This document shows positions 8,947 through 18,463 of a stretch of 44,722 nucleotides of DNA, piece after piece. The DNA lies in the NCBI GenBank assembly GCA_900320545.1, contig ONSU01000017.1:1-44722 (forward strand). The letters are read 5' to 3'. A program made the translations under genes and the position numbers. Each line of letters opens with the position of its first letter. Position 1 is the first letter of the stretch. The DNA comes from an uncultured Bacteroidales bacterium. GTDB taxonomy: Bacteria > Bacteroidota > Bacteroidia > Bacteroidales > UBA932. The notes under the pieces are model-generated. The model made no database searches and was not told the origin of the DNA. It worked only from the letters and a program-made list of their open reading frames with translations.

Positions 8947-11286
8947 ATGAAAAGATTAATGATGCTGGCCGCAGTCCTGCTGCTGGGTGCGGCCGCCTGC
9001 TCGCAGAGATACGAAGTGGACCTGCCCCTTGCCCTCAACCGTACGGAAATGAGATTCAAGAGTTCAGGCAACTCCTATTACGTGCTTGTCTACAGTGACG
9101 GACACTGGACGGCGGAACTGGACAAGGATGTGCCCTGGGTCACCCTGTCGAAGACCTCCGGCGACGGGAACGGACAGATTATGGTCTCTACCGATATCAA
9201 CAAAGGCGTTTCCCGCGGAGTGACGCTGATCGTTTCCAACGGCCACGGATCCAGGGAGATGTACATCTCTCAGGAAAAAGGGACGACAGACGGCGGCAAT
9301 TACCGCTTCGTCAAGGAAGGTGTCGAACTGCTCCGTGCCGCTTCGACCGCCCGGATCATGGCAGGCACCGACCTGGATGATGCGACCGTCGAAGGGGCCA
9401 TTGACACGGTCATCTACGCCACGGAGAACGAAGACTGGGTACACGATATCGAGGTATCCCGGAGCCGGGTCACCTTCCGGGTCGACGAAAACGAAACCGG
9501 GGCAGACCGCACCGCCACCGTCCGCATCACCTTCCCGCTGGCCCGCTGGGATACGCCTGTCACAGCTTATTTCAACATTCTTCAATCCGTCGGAGAACCT
9601 GTAGAGCTCCAGGCGCGCGTCGAGTCCGTACAGGGGAATGCCATCCACCTCTCGGAGGATGAGCGCCTTACCTTGCTGGACGCGGACGGAAATGCGACAC
9701 TGCCCGCCTCGGTAAGCGAAGCCTCCGCCGAAGGGGCCACGCTGCTGCTGAACGGCGATGCCATCCGTTCAGGGATCCTCGGCGGCGTCTATCCCGAAGA
9801 TTATGTTTCCAGGTGGAGCGGCGGAAAGGTCTATGTGAGCATCCCTGCCGAGCAGGAACTGAAGACTTCCCTCTCCCGGGCGGCGGACCTGACGGTCCTC
9901 GCCGGAAAGAAAGAAGGCGAAAGCCTCGTCCTCCGGAGCGCCTGCTCGATCCTGCGCATCAAGATCGCCGGTACAGGAAGCCTGCGGGAACTGAGCGTCA
10001 GCTCCGGACTTCCTCTTGCCGGAGAAGGTTCCATCGATATGGGGGCGGAGGCGCCCTTCTATACCCCGTCAGCCGGCGGGCCGGAATCCATTTCCGTCCT
10101 GCTCCCCGAAGGGGGGATCAACCTTCCGGCCGATCTTTACCTGACGGTACCTTCCGGCCATCTCGGCCGCCTCACGGTGAATGCAACGACCTCTGCGTGG
10201 AGCGGAAGCGTTACGGCCGAGAGTGAAACCGTCGGCATCGTCCACGATATCGTTCCCCTGGAAGAAATCACCCTGTCGATTCCTGCCGGAGCCGAGAATC
10301 TGAGCGAAGGCGGCAAATGGGCCAACTGCTATCTGGTCGAAGACCCCGCCGAGAAGCTTTACTGCATCGACATCCGCCGTCCGGACGGGACGGTCCCCGC
10401 AGAGGACATTACCCGCTGCTCTTACCTCTGGCAGACGGCACCGGACGTACTGACCTACCTCGCCATCGACGCCAAGGAAGGGAAACTGTACTTCCGCAAG
10501 GGGCAGAACCTGCCCGGAAACGCTCATGTCGCCGTATTGAACGCCGACGGAGAGATCCGCTGGAGTTACCATATCTGGGCTCCGGCCACGCCCGTCGAGT
10601 CCCGCAAGTTCGGCAGTTATTCGATTATGGACCGCAACCTCGGCGCCCGGGAGGCGATGGCGACGGATTTCTCCGGCGCTTCCATCGGAATGCATTTCCA
10701 GTGGGGCAGGAAAGACCCGTTCCCGCCGAGCGCCCAGACCGGGACAAGCGGCAACGGCAACCATGGAAAAGTATATCCGGACGCCATTGCCTTCGTGACC
10801 GCACAGGACGGCGTGCCGCAGGAACTGGCCGACGCCACGCCTACCACCTATTATTGGGGCAGCGGCGCTTCCGGGAAGCAGGACTGGCGGGAGGTCCAGG
10901 ACGACAACCTCTGGGCCTCGGCGAATTCCAACAACAATCCCTGCCCGAAAGGCTGGACCGTCTCCGGCAATGAAGTCCTTTCCCTGATCGCGGCCCGGAT
11001 GACCGGTATCACATTCGAATCACGCGTGGGTATTACCATCAAGGATGACGACAATAAGCCGGTGCTCTTCGCACCGGGCGGAGTCTACCGGCGCAGCACT
11101 TCGACCGCCAGCGAAATGGCCAATATGGGCGACGGCTGGATATGGTCCGCCACACCGGTGGAAGACGCCACTTACGGCGGTTCCTACCGGCTTTGGTATC
11201 AGTCGAATATGAACAACCGCCGCGTGGACAAGGCGTATCCCCAGCGCAGATGGGGCGGTAATGTCAGATGCGTAAAAGTTCAATGA
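8947..11286 (+). CDS. BACON / fimbrillin-like / FISUMP-type surface lipoprotein
   Basis: The ATG at 8947 gives a lipoprotein signal (Cys18, GAAACSQR). The product is 779 residues. About 30-115 is a BACON domain (WTAELDKDVPWVTLSKTSGDGNG, ending in the typical SQEKG), with a second BACON-like segment to about 220. The middle (about 225-440) reads as a fimbrillin-like domain without the usual N-terminal TKT motif. The last ~250 residues resemble the Fibrobacter succinogenes major paralogous domain (WGRKDPFPP, NNNPCPKGWTV, GGNVRCVKV). It occupies the slot after susD where surface glycan-binding proteins normally sit, so ligand binding at the surface is the likely job. The domain combination is unusual. 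Confidence 0.8.
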   Translation: MKRLMMLAAVLLLGAAACSQRYEVDLPLALNRTEMRFKSSGNSYYVLVYSDGHWTAELDKDVPWVTLSKTSGDGNGQIMVSTDINKGVSRGVTLIVSNGHGSREMYISQEKGTTDGGNYRFVKEGVELLRAASTARIMAGTDLDDATVEGAIDTVIYATENEDWVHDIEVSRSRVTFRVDENETGADRTATVRITFPLARWDTPVTAYFNILQSVGEPVELQARVESVQGNAIHLSEDERLTLLDADGNATLPASVSEASAEGATLLLNGDAIRSGILGGVYPEDYVSRWSGGKVYVSIPAEQELKTSLSRAADLTVLAGKKEGESLVLRSACSILRIKIAGTGSLRELSVSSGLPLAGEGSIDMGAEAPFYTPSAGGPESISVLLPEGGINLPADLYLTVPSGHLGRLTVNATTSAWSGSVTAESETVGIVHDIVPLEEITLSIPAGAENLSEGGKWANCYLVEDPAEKLYCIDIRRPDGTVPAEDITRCSYLWQTAPDVLTYLAIDAKEGKLYFRKGQNLPGNAHVAVLNADGEIRWSYHIWAPATPVESRKFGSYSIMDRNLGAREAMATDFSGASIGMHFQWGRKDPFPPSAQTGTSGNGNHGKVYPDAIAFVTAQDGVPQELADATPTTYYWGSGASGKQDWREVQDDNLWASANSNNNPCPKGWTVSGNEVLSLIAARMTGITFESRVGITIKDDDNKPVLFAPGGVYRRSTSTASEMANMGDGWIWSATPVEDATYGGSYRLWYQSNMNNRRVDKAYPQRRWGGNVRCVKVQ

Positions 11287-13655
11287 TTATGCAGGCTTTA
11301 CGAAACATAATGCTGACGGCAGCGGCCCTAACGGCCCTTGCCTGTGCCAAAGACATCAACGAGCGCAAGATCAACGAGGGGTCCGGCCTCGGATATCCCG
11401 AGAAGGTATGCGACCTCGAGGCGGAACCGGGACAGGTCACCATCCCCGTCATCGCCACACGGACCTACGCAGTCAGGACCGACGCGTCCTGGCTGTCCGT
11501 ACCGGCGACGGCGCCCGCCGGGAAAGAAGGCTTCACGATGGGATATTCCGCCAATTCTTCCCTGCCCCGCAGCGCCGAGGTCATCATCGCCATTGACGAG
11601 ACACACCACTACGATACGCTGACCGTACGGCAGAAAGGGAAAACAGTTCCCACACTCTCGACGGCCACGCACATCATTTCCGTCAAAGGATCCTCTCCCG
11701 GAGTGCAGGAAGCGGCCATTGAAACCAATATTCCGATGGATCTGCTGAAACTTTCATGGGACAGCGAGGGCAGCGAAGGATGGATCGACGGGGTCACCCT
11801 GAAAGACTCCCGGCTCAGCTTCTCCTACACGGCCAATCCCGACAGCCATCCCCGGCACGGAAACATTACGGTAAGTTATACCGACGCCTTCGGGGCCGTA
11901 CTTTCCATCCCGTTCCAGATCAGCCAGCTGTCCGCCTCGGATTCGGCCGGAGAATTATATGACTTCGATCAATTGTTCGCGCTGGCAACGACTGAAGGGG
12001 CCGAAATCGAGGAGGATATCGTCATCGAAGGCATCGTCGTCAGCGACAAGGAGAACGGCAACTGCGGCGACAATCCCCAGACAAGCGTCACCTCCATCGA
12101 CTACAGCGGTTGCCGCAGGACCATCTATCTGGAGGCCTTGGACGGCTCCAGAGGTCTCCGTCTCGAGACCCGTACGGAGGATGAGAACACCTTCCTCCAG
12201 GGGGACCGCATCAAGGTCGCCCTACGGGGTTGCACCCTCTTCCGCTCCGAGGTTCTCAATGCCGTGGCGGATCCCGAATATTATTATGTCAAGGGATTCA
12301 GGGGGAATATGGTCTTCTCCTGCGAATCCCTCGGAAGGGAAGGCATTCCCGTCAAGGAGAAATACATCGGCTCGCTGACGGACGATGACATCTTTACCTA
12401 TGTCACGTTCAAAGACTGCGAATTCCCGATCCGGAAAGGCCCCCTTACTCCTGTAAGCGAGCAGTTTACAAACGGAACGGGCAGTGACAAAGTATCCAAG
12501 TTCGCGATTCTCCTCCACGATATCATCGGGTCCTCCATGTACCTGTTCACCAACACGACCTGTCCGTATCGCCGCGACGGATCCCGCCTGCCTGAAGGGA
12601 GCGGAAAGATGAGCGGCGTCGTGGTACACGAACTCTATCCGAGATTCAGTTATCAGGACAACACGTCTTCCGACCCCGACACCTGGGGCAACATCGGCCG
12701 CTACCAGCTCCGGCATACCTGCAAGGAAGACTTCGGCATGGCGGCAACGATGCAGGAGAATACTTTCTCCGGCATTATCTGCGAATGGCGGTACATCCTG
12801 GACAAAAATCTGGAACGCTATTATGCGACCGACGGAGACAAGACCGCGTATTTCGACTACAGTTTCGTCTATCCCGACACATACACCGACGGGCGGGCCG
12901 GGAAACTGCCCATTATCAAGACTAAGGACTATTCCTACCTCGGTCCCGCCGGAGAGGGCAATACCGGAAACCTCAACGGGGTCGGCGTTGTTCTGGAAGA
13001 CGGGTCCGACTGGATGAGCCCGAGCTGGGACGGGTACAACAGTGAATTTGCGGCGGAAGCCAACCCGCAGGGATATGGTGATATCCCGACGGATGCCGGA
13101 TCGGCCTGGGCCACCAACCTGACGACCCGCGACAAGGCCCCGATGTATACGACGCTCTGTTTCTCCACCCGGGGCATTTCCAGTTCCCGGATGAGCATTC
13201 AGATTTCTTCGATGAATTATTTCTACTCCAGCACCCAGAATATCGGCGGCGTTCCCTACTATCTGGAAGGTCCCCGGTACTGGTGGGTGGAATATTCTCT
13301 CGACGGTGGCAGCTGGACTCCGGTGGCGAAATACTCACTGCCCGAATTCTGCCAGACCAGTCCGATGACACAGCTCTGGCAGACTGCCGGGTTCAAACCG
13401 GTAAACATCCCGCTTCCCGCGTCCACCCTGCTCGGAAAGGAGAAGGTCTGGATCCGGATAATTCCGGATGCCGCAATGCAGACAGGCAGCAAGACCGCCT
13501 ATCTGGATCCGTCGATCCTTTATCCGTCCTCCGGATCCTTCCCGACGGCATGGAACTATATCGGTATCCGATACAATACGGTGGAGCCCCCGGCGACAAA
13601 CTTCGACGGCGACAGCGGCATCGATCCTATGAACCCGATTGACTACAACTGGTGA
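11283..13655 (+). CDS. BACON-like / DUF5689 (OB-fold-like) surface lipoprotein
   Basis: The chosen ATG (11283) overlaps the previous stop codon as ATGA; an ATG at 11289 is also possible. The signal ends at Cys21 (TALACAKD). The product is 790 residues. About 45-225 contains two BACON-like repeats (RTDASWLSVP, VRQKGKTV). About 235-370 is a DUF5689-type region whose strand pattern (EGIVVSDKENGN, IYLEALDGSRGLRLE, GDRIKVALRGCTLF) resembles an OB-fold. The C-terminal half has no domain I can name; the WWVEYSLDGGSWTPV stretch suggests a discoidin-like sandwich. In Bacteroidota DUF5689 proteins often neighbour EEP enzymes, as here. A binding partner for the phosphodiesterases is plausible, and nucleic acid is one possible ligand because of the OB-fold. 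Confidence 0.75.
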   Translation: MIMQALRNIMLTAAALTALACAKDINERKINEGSGLGYPEKVCDLEAEPGQVTIPVIATRTYAVRTDASWLSVPATAPAGKEGFTMGYSANSSLPRSAEVIIAIDETHHYDTLTVRQKGKTVPTLSTATHIISVKGSSPGVQEAAIETNIPMDLLKLSWDSEGSEGWIDGVTLKDSRLSFSYTANPDSHPRHGNITVSYTDAFGAVLSIPFQISQLSASDSAGELYDFDQLFALATTEGAEIEEDIVIEGIVVSDKENGNCGDNPQTSVTSIDYSGCRRTIYLEALDGSRGLRLETRTEDENTFLQGDRIKVALRGCTLFRSEVLNAVADPEYYYVKGFRGNMVFSCESLGREGIPVKEKYIGSLTDDDIFTYVTFKDCEFPIRKGPLTPVSEQFTNGTGSDKVSKFAILLHDIIGSSMYLFTNTTCPYRRDGSRLPEGSGKMSGVVVHELYPRFSYQDNTSSDPDTWGNIGRYQLRHTCKEDFGMAATMQENTFSGIICEWRYILDKNLERYYATDGDKTAYFDYSFVYPDTYTDGRAGKLPIIKTKDYSYLGPAGEGNTGNLNGVGVVLEDGSDWMSPSWDGYNSEFAAEANPQGYGDIPTDAGSAWATNLTTRDKAPMYTTLCFSTRGISSSRMSIQISSMNYFYSSTQNIGGVPYYLEGPRYWWVEYSLDGGSWTPVAKYSLPEFCQTSPMTQLWQTAGFKPVNIPLPASTLLGKEKVWIRIIPDAAMQTGSKTAYLDPSILYPSSGSFPTAWNYIGIRYNTVEPPATNFDGDSGIDPMNPIDYNW

Positions 13656-13660
13656 TGCGT

Positions 13661-15760
13661 ATGAAAAAATATATGATTCTCTGGGCAGCCCTTGTCGTTG
13701 CCTCGGCATGCGAGAAAGTTCCGGAACAAGTCCGGAATGACGATGACGGAATCATCCGGCAGACAGTGACCTTTACGGCAGATGCCGTCGCCACCCGGAC
13801 GACGCTGGGCGACGACTGGAGCGTATCCTGGCAGGAAGGCGATGAGGTCTCCATCCTCTGGAAAGGCGGATCCGCCAAAGCGAATGCGCACCTGGAAGGG
13901 GCGAAAGCCCGCTTCAGCGCTACCGTGGAGGAGGTTTCCGACTACTATGCCGTTTACCCGGCGGACATTCCCGCCGCCGTCGGCGAGGACGGGAAACTGA
14001 CGGTTCTGGTTCCCGATATCCAGACCGGAAAATTCGAGGACTGCGCCATCATCGTGTCGCACACGACCCGGGAGAGCCTCGATTTCGGCCGCTTCAAGAG
14101 TGCGGTCGGCATGATCCGTTTCACGCTGGAAGACGACGCTTTCACCCGCATCCGGTTCTCTTCCACTTCAGAGCAGAACATCACCGGAAACGTAACGACA
14201 GACGCCGCCGTCTCCGCTTTCTCGACGCAGGCCGACAACCCCTCCGTCGAGGTTCCGGTAAACGGGAAGGGAACTTATTACCTGGCCACTCTCCCCGGCA
14301 TCAGCCTGAGCGGCCTCAAATTCGAACTGGGGAATGATATCGCCTGGAAGGGTGAGGCCACCAACGAGACGCCGGCCTCCATCCCGGCCGGTAACATTCT
14401 TTGTATCAGTTCTCCTGTCGACGGACATATCGTCGTGGTCGGAGACTTCTACATCACGGTCGAAGGGGCCGGGAACAAGGACGGTTCCTCCGCAGCCAAT
14501 GCGGGAGACGCCGCCTTCCTGCGCACCCTCCTCGGCACGCCCGCGAATGCGTCCATCCTGAACGGACACACCGTCCACATCGCGGCCGGGACCTATGACC
14601 TTTCCTCCGAAGGAAGGGGGCTCGTCCTCGCATACGGCTCCGCAACGGAGATCCGGCTCGCTGGCGATCCCGGGACTATCTTCACCACTTCTCTAAGCGG
14701 AGAAGAAGGTCGTATCCTGACGGCGGGAAACCAGTCCAACGTCAACCTTACCATAGAAGGCATCACCTTCACCGGCGCATCCCATAACGCTGCAGGCGGC
14801 GCACTTTGCCTGCTGGCGGGAAAGCACAGGGTCTCCGGATGCACCTTCTCCGACAACGAGACCACCTCCACGACCAATGACCAGACCGGTGCGGGCATCT
14901 ACATCGGCGGTACCGCATCCGCAGACATCCGGAACTGTACCTTTACGGGCAACAAAACCAAGATTACGGGAGGAGCGGCCATCTTTATCATCGCCGGGAC
15001 CGTCAACAAAGTCGTCGGCTGCACTTTCCGCGGGAATAACCCCGAAATGGTCGCCAACGGCGGCGCCATCCTCCTCAAACACAGCGACTGCACCCTCTAT
15101 CTGGTCGACAGCAGTTTCGATCAGAATGCCTGCACCACCAACGGCCCGGACCTCTTCGGCTCGAAAGCCCAGGCGCTGATTGCGTGGAACTGCACCTTCA
15201 CGGGCGGGACCAACAAATCGGCGGGGAACCTGGGAAGCATCCGTATCAATCATCCCGGATTCTTCGGCAACTGCACCTTCGCGATGGAAACGGTCGGCAC
15301 GGCCAACGGTGTCCTGGCCTTCGGCCTATCCTCCGGTAATGAGACCACCAACCAGATATTCAACAACCTGATCCTATGCAATGAAGGCAGTTCGATGGGA
15401 ACTGCCAGCTCTACGGCCAAACGGGGATTGACAACCTACGGACACAATGTCTGGTTACAGGCGCCGAACCTCACGCTTACCGACAAAGGCGGAGCCTCCG
15501 ACAAAACCGGAGTCAAGACCTCCGACATCTGGAGCGCCCTTTCCCCTTCCGAGGCCGGGTTACTGGAATGGAACGGACCGGCCGGGGTCCTGGAGGGATT
15601 CACCTGCGCGACGCCCGCAGAGGCGGAAACCGCGCTGAAATCCTTCACTCTGGGCGGAGAATCATTCTACGAATGGCTTGTGGATGAAGGTTTATTTGAC
15701 AAAGAAGCACGCGGAAACGCCCGCGGCGCCTCCTGGTGGCCGGGATCCTATCAGAAATGA
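13661..15760 (+). CDS. Second fimbrillin-like / parallel beta-helix lipoprotein
   Basis: The start is set at 13661 because the preceding CGT and the MKK signal match other starts in the operon (7392, 20350); an ATG at 13655 overlapping the previous stop is the alternative. The lipobox is ASACEK (Cys17). The 699-residue product repeats the layout of the protein at 1704: a fimbrillin-like domain (TRTTLGDDW, SWQEGDEVSILW, DYYAVYPADIP) over about 35-250, then a beta-helix (AGTYDLSS, GITFTGASHNAAGGALC, CTFSDN, CTFTGNK) to about 560. Unlike its paralogue it keeps the GC-rich composition of the neighbours. It is probably a surface binding protein; no enzyme motif is seen. Confidence 0.78.
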   Translation: MKKYMILWAALVVASACEKVPEQVRNDDDGIIRQTVTFTADAVATRTTLGDDWSVSWQEGDEVSILWKGGSAKANAHLEGAKARFSATVEEVSDYYAVYPADIPAAVGEDGKLTVLVPDIQTGKFEDCAIIVSHTTRESLDFGRFKSAVGMIRFTLEDDAFTRIRFSSTSEQNITGNVTTDAAVSAFSTQADNPSVEVPVNGKGTYYLATLPGISLSGLKFELGNDIAWKGEATNETPASIPAGNILCISSPVDGHIVVVGDFYITVEGAGNKDGSSAANAGDAAFLRTLLGTPANASILNGHTVHIAAGTYDLSSEGRGLVLAYGSATEIRLAGDPGTIFTTSLSGEEGRILTAGNQSNVNLTIEGITFTGASHNAAGGALCLLAGKHRVSGCTFSDNETTSTTNDQTGAGIYIGGTASADIRNCTFTGNKTKITGGAAIFIIAGTVNKVVGCTFRGNNPEMVANGGAILLKHSDCTLYLVDSSFDQNACTTNGPDLFGSKAQALIAWNCTFTGGTNKSAGNLGSIRINHPGFFGNCTFAMETVGTANGVLAFGLSSGNETTNQIFNNLILCNEGSSMGTASSTAKRGLTTYGHNVWLQAPNLTLTDKGGASDKTGVKTSDIWSALSPSEAGLLEWNGPAGVLEGFTCATPAEAETALKSFTLGGESFYEWLVDEGLFDKEARGNARGASWWPGSYQK

Positions 15761-17517
15761 TCCGGAAGATTGTCATACTGTCCGTGTCGCTTCTTGCCGC
15801 CCTGGCCCTCCAGGCCGGAGAGATGCCGCGTTTCAAGGCGGGTACTTATAATATATTTACCTCCGACTCCCGTCTCAAGGTCATCAAGGCCAATCCGAAT
15901 GTAAGCGAGCAACGCTACTGGTGCCACAGCGCCACGGCCGTGGGCGATATGATCGTTCATCTGGACTGCGACATCCTGGGCCTGCAGGAAATCTGCGACA
16001 GCATCTGGAACGGGCCTCGGAACATCCGGGATATCGTCGCCTCCAAAGGACTGGAATACAAGTGGATCCTCTATCCCAACACCACCCACGGCAACATATC
16101 CTACGACAATGCCATCGGTTATAAACCATCCGTGTTCGAGTGTCTGGAAAGCGGCATTTTCTGGCTGGCCGGTGTCTTCGACCGCCCGGAAATGGCACCG
16201 GACGCTCCCAAGGGTTCGATGCGTCCCTGCGTATGGGGCCGCTTCCGTCATACGGCTTCCGGGCGGGAATTCTACTTCCTGAGCGCCCATCTGCTCGTAT
16301 CCCGGAAGCAGGAAGACGGTTCCTGGAGTCACGAGGGCAACAAGTACAACGCCAGGATGATCCGTCAATGGACGAATGAGCACATCCCGGACAATATTCC
16401 CTCGATCCTGGTCGGGGACATGAACGTCGATGACAAGGCAAAGCACTTCCTTTCCCTGGCCCAGTCCCGGTTTATGGACGCGCGGATCTGGTTCCAGCAC
16501 GCCGGTCGTCTGAGCGCCGACGCCAAAGCCTGGGGGACACAGGATCTCAAGGATGAAAGCGGATACAGCAAGTGGTGGCCGGATCATATTATGTTCAACA
16601 TGTTCCGTCCGCTGGATTATGTCATAGACCGGAGCCTGTTTCCGACGGCCGACGGTACCCTCCACTACCCTTCCGACCATCTTCCGCTGACCGCGGTGAT
16701 GGAATTCCGGGACTATTCCCCAAGCGGGCTTCCGACTCCGCCCAAGGCGAAAAAAACGCTCCGCGCGATGTCTTTCAACGTACGGTACCGCAACAACAAC
16801 GTGGACTGGGAGAACGGATGGGATCACCGTAAATTCGCCATACCCGAAATGCTGCGGGATGTCCGGCCCGATGTGATGGGCACCCAGGAAATCCAGCTCG
16901 ATCAGATCGGATACCTTGAACGCGAAGCGCCTTCCTACAAACACGTCGGGCTCTTCCGCGACGGCAACGACAAAGGCGAATGTGCCAGTCTATACTACAA
17001 CAGCGAGACCGTAGATCTTCTGGACTGGGGCGGATTCTGGCTCAGCGAAACACCGGCGGAGTCCTCCCTCGGCTGGGACGGCGAGGTCCGTCGGACTGCG
17101 GTCTGGGGCCGGCTCAAGCTGAAGGAAACCGGGAAGGAGTTCCTCTTTGTCACCGCACACCTCGACCACAAGGGTCCGGAAGCGCGCCTCAAAGGAATGG
17201 ACTTAATCCTCGACACGCTCGGGGTTATCAACAAAGGGAATCTGCCCGTCATTCTCGTCGGGGACCTGAACAGCCAACTCAGCGACAAAGCCCTTTCCAG
17301 ACTCTGTGCGGAGATGAAGGATGCCCGCAGCACGGCGGTTTCCTCCGATACGAAATACGCGTTCAACGGCTTTGGCAAATCCTGGACGGGCGACATCGAC
17401 CATATCTTCTACAAGAAGGTCAAAAAATGCCTGAACTTCAAGGTGGTCAGCCGGAAATACCTGCATATCAATTACATATCAGACCACTATCCCATCAGGG
17501 CAGACTTCGAGCTATGA
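15757..17517 (+). CDS. Exported protein with two EEP phosphatase/nuclease domains
   Basis: The ATG at 15757 overlaps the upstream stop (ATGA) and gives a cleavable signal peptide without a lipobox, so the protein is periplasmic or secreted. It has 586 residues and two endonuclease/exonuclease/phosphatase domains. Domain 1 (about 25-320) has the Asn of GTYNIF, Glu78 (LGLQEI), SAHL, Asp221/Asn223 (VGDMN) and Asp307-His308 (YPSDHLP). Domain 2 (about 335-586) has FNVRY, Glu378 (MGTQEI), TAHLDH, Asp503/Asn505 (VGDLN), the GDIDHIF segment and Asp576-His577 (ISDHYP). Both active sites look complete. EEP enzymes are metal-dependent and cleave phosphodiesters or phosphomonoesters in nucleic acids, phospholipids or inositol phosphates. 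Domain 1 is the type repeated in the next genes; domain 2 is a more distant EEP. Confidence 0.88.
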   Translation: MIRKIVILSVSLLAALALQAGEMPRFKAGTYNIFTSDSRLKVIKANPNVSEQRYWCHSATAVGDMIVHLDCDILGLQEICDSIWNGPRNIRDIVASKGLEYKWILYPNTTHGNISYDNAIGYKPSVFECLESGIFWLAGVFDRPEMAPDAPKGSMRPCVWGRFRHTASGREFYFLSAHLLVSRKQEDGSWSHEGNKYNARMIRQWTNEHIPDNIPSILVGDMNVDDKAKHFLSLAQSRFMDARIWFQHAGRLSADAKAWGTQDLKDESGYSKWWPDHIMFNMFRPLDYVIDRSLFPTADGTLHYPSDHLPLTAVMEFRDYSPSGLPTPPKAKKTLRAMSFNVRYRNNNVDWENGWDHRKFAIPEMLRDVRPDVMGTQEIQLDQIGYLEREAPSYKHVGLFRDGNDKGECASLYYNSETVDLLDWGGFWLSETPAESSLGWDGEVRRTAVWGRLKLKETGKEFLFVTAHLDHKGPEARLKGMDLILDTLGVINKGNLPVILVGDLNSQLSDKALSRLCAEMKDARSTAVSSDTKYAFNGFGKSWTGDIDHIFYKKVKKCLNFKVVSRKYLHINYISDHYPIRADFEL

Positions 17518-18458
17518 GAAAGGCAATGATCATACTGGCCCTGCTGCTGCCGCTTGTCACGGTCGCGGCGCCGAAGGCATCCCTTCGGGTGGGGACCTAC
17601 GAACTGGGAAATTCGTTCAACCGGAGGGTACAGGCCGAGAAGGGGAAAATCTCCTCGCAGCGGATGTGGTGCCATTGTGCCGATGCCATAGCGGAGGCCA
17701 TCCTGGACGCGGACTGCGACATCCTGGGCATTCACGACGTCTGTGACACCATCGCCGGACGGCGGGAAGGGACAAAGTCCATTATCCGGCTTCTCCAGGA
17801 AAAAGGAGGAGATATCGACGGACTCATTCTGAGCAACGTCAATCCGAACTTCCCCCTGGAAGGGCCGATGGCGAACGGGAACGGAATCCTCTGGAGAGCC
17901 TCACGCTTCGAACTCCGCGACTGGGGCATCAACTGGCTCGGCGGCATTTACGATAAACCGGGAAGAGACAAATCGCTCAGATACGGCGGAGATAAGGTCT
18001 CGATGATGTGGGTACGGCTTTTTGACAGAACGGCCGGGAAGGAGATCGTCTTCGCCAGCGCAGATGTTAACGGCCCTACACAATATGACCACGGAGAAAA
18101 AGTCGTGTATCACGAAATCAACGCGGCCAACTGCCGCAACATCATTTCACTGATGAAATCCGACATCGTCCCCAGGGGGATGACTTCCGTGATCACCCTC
18201 AACTCCCGCAACGCCCCCCAGCACGACGGATTCAAGGAGCTGAACTCCTCCGTATGGCTCGACGCCTACTCACAGCTCCGGGACGAAGGTGCCCTGGATG
18301 AAGCCGCAGCGGACGGGAAGGACACGCCGGACCGCATTTTCGTGAGCGGCGCATCCATTCTGTCATACGCGGTGCTGAAGAAAAAATATCCCACGGCGGA
18401 CGGAACCCTTCTCTTCCCCGCCCAGCGCTTCCCCGTCGTCTCCGAACTGCAATACTGA
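17514..18458 (+). CDS. EEP-fold protein with lost catalytic residues (predicted pseudoenzyme)
   Basis: The ATG at 17514 overlaps the previous stop (ATGA) and gives a signal peptide (MRKAMIILALLLPLVTVAA). The 314-residue product aligns along its length with the neighbouring EEP domains (QRMWCHCADAIAEAIL against QRYWCHSATAVGDMIV; DCDILGIHDVCDT against DCDILGLQEICDS). The active-site positions have changed: Asn to Glu30 (GTYEL), Glu to Asp75 (GIHDV), His to Asp184 (SADVN), Asp to Thr228 (VITLN; Asn230 kept), and Asp-His to Gln304-Arg305 (FPAQRFP). It is intact, with no stop or frameshift, so it is probably made but inactive as a hydrolase. It may bind substrate or regulate its active paralogues. 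Confidence 0.85.
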   Translation: MRKAMIILALLLPLVTVAAPKASLRVGTYELGNSFNRRVQAEKGKISSQRMWCHCADAIAEAILDADCDILGIHDVCDTIAGRREGTKSIIRLLQEKGGDIDGLILSNVNPNFPLEGPMANGNGILWRASRFELRDWGINWLGGIYDKPGRDKSLRYGGDKVSMMWVRLFDRTAGKEIVFASADVNGPTQYDHGEKVVYHEINAANCRNIISLMKSDIVPRGMTSVITLNSRNAPQHDGFKELNSSVWLDAYSQLRDEGALDEAAADGKDTPDRIFVSGASILSYAVLKKKYPTADGTLLFPAQRFPVVSELQY

Positions 18459-18463
18459 CGGAC

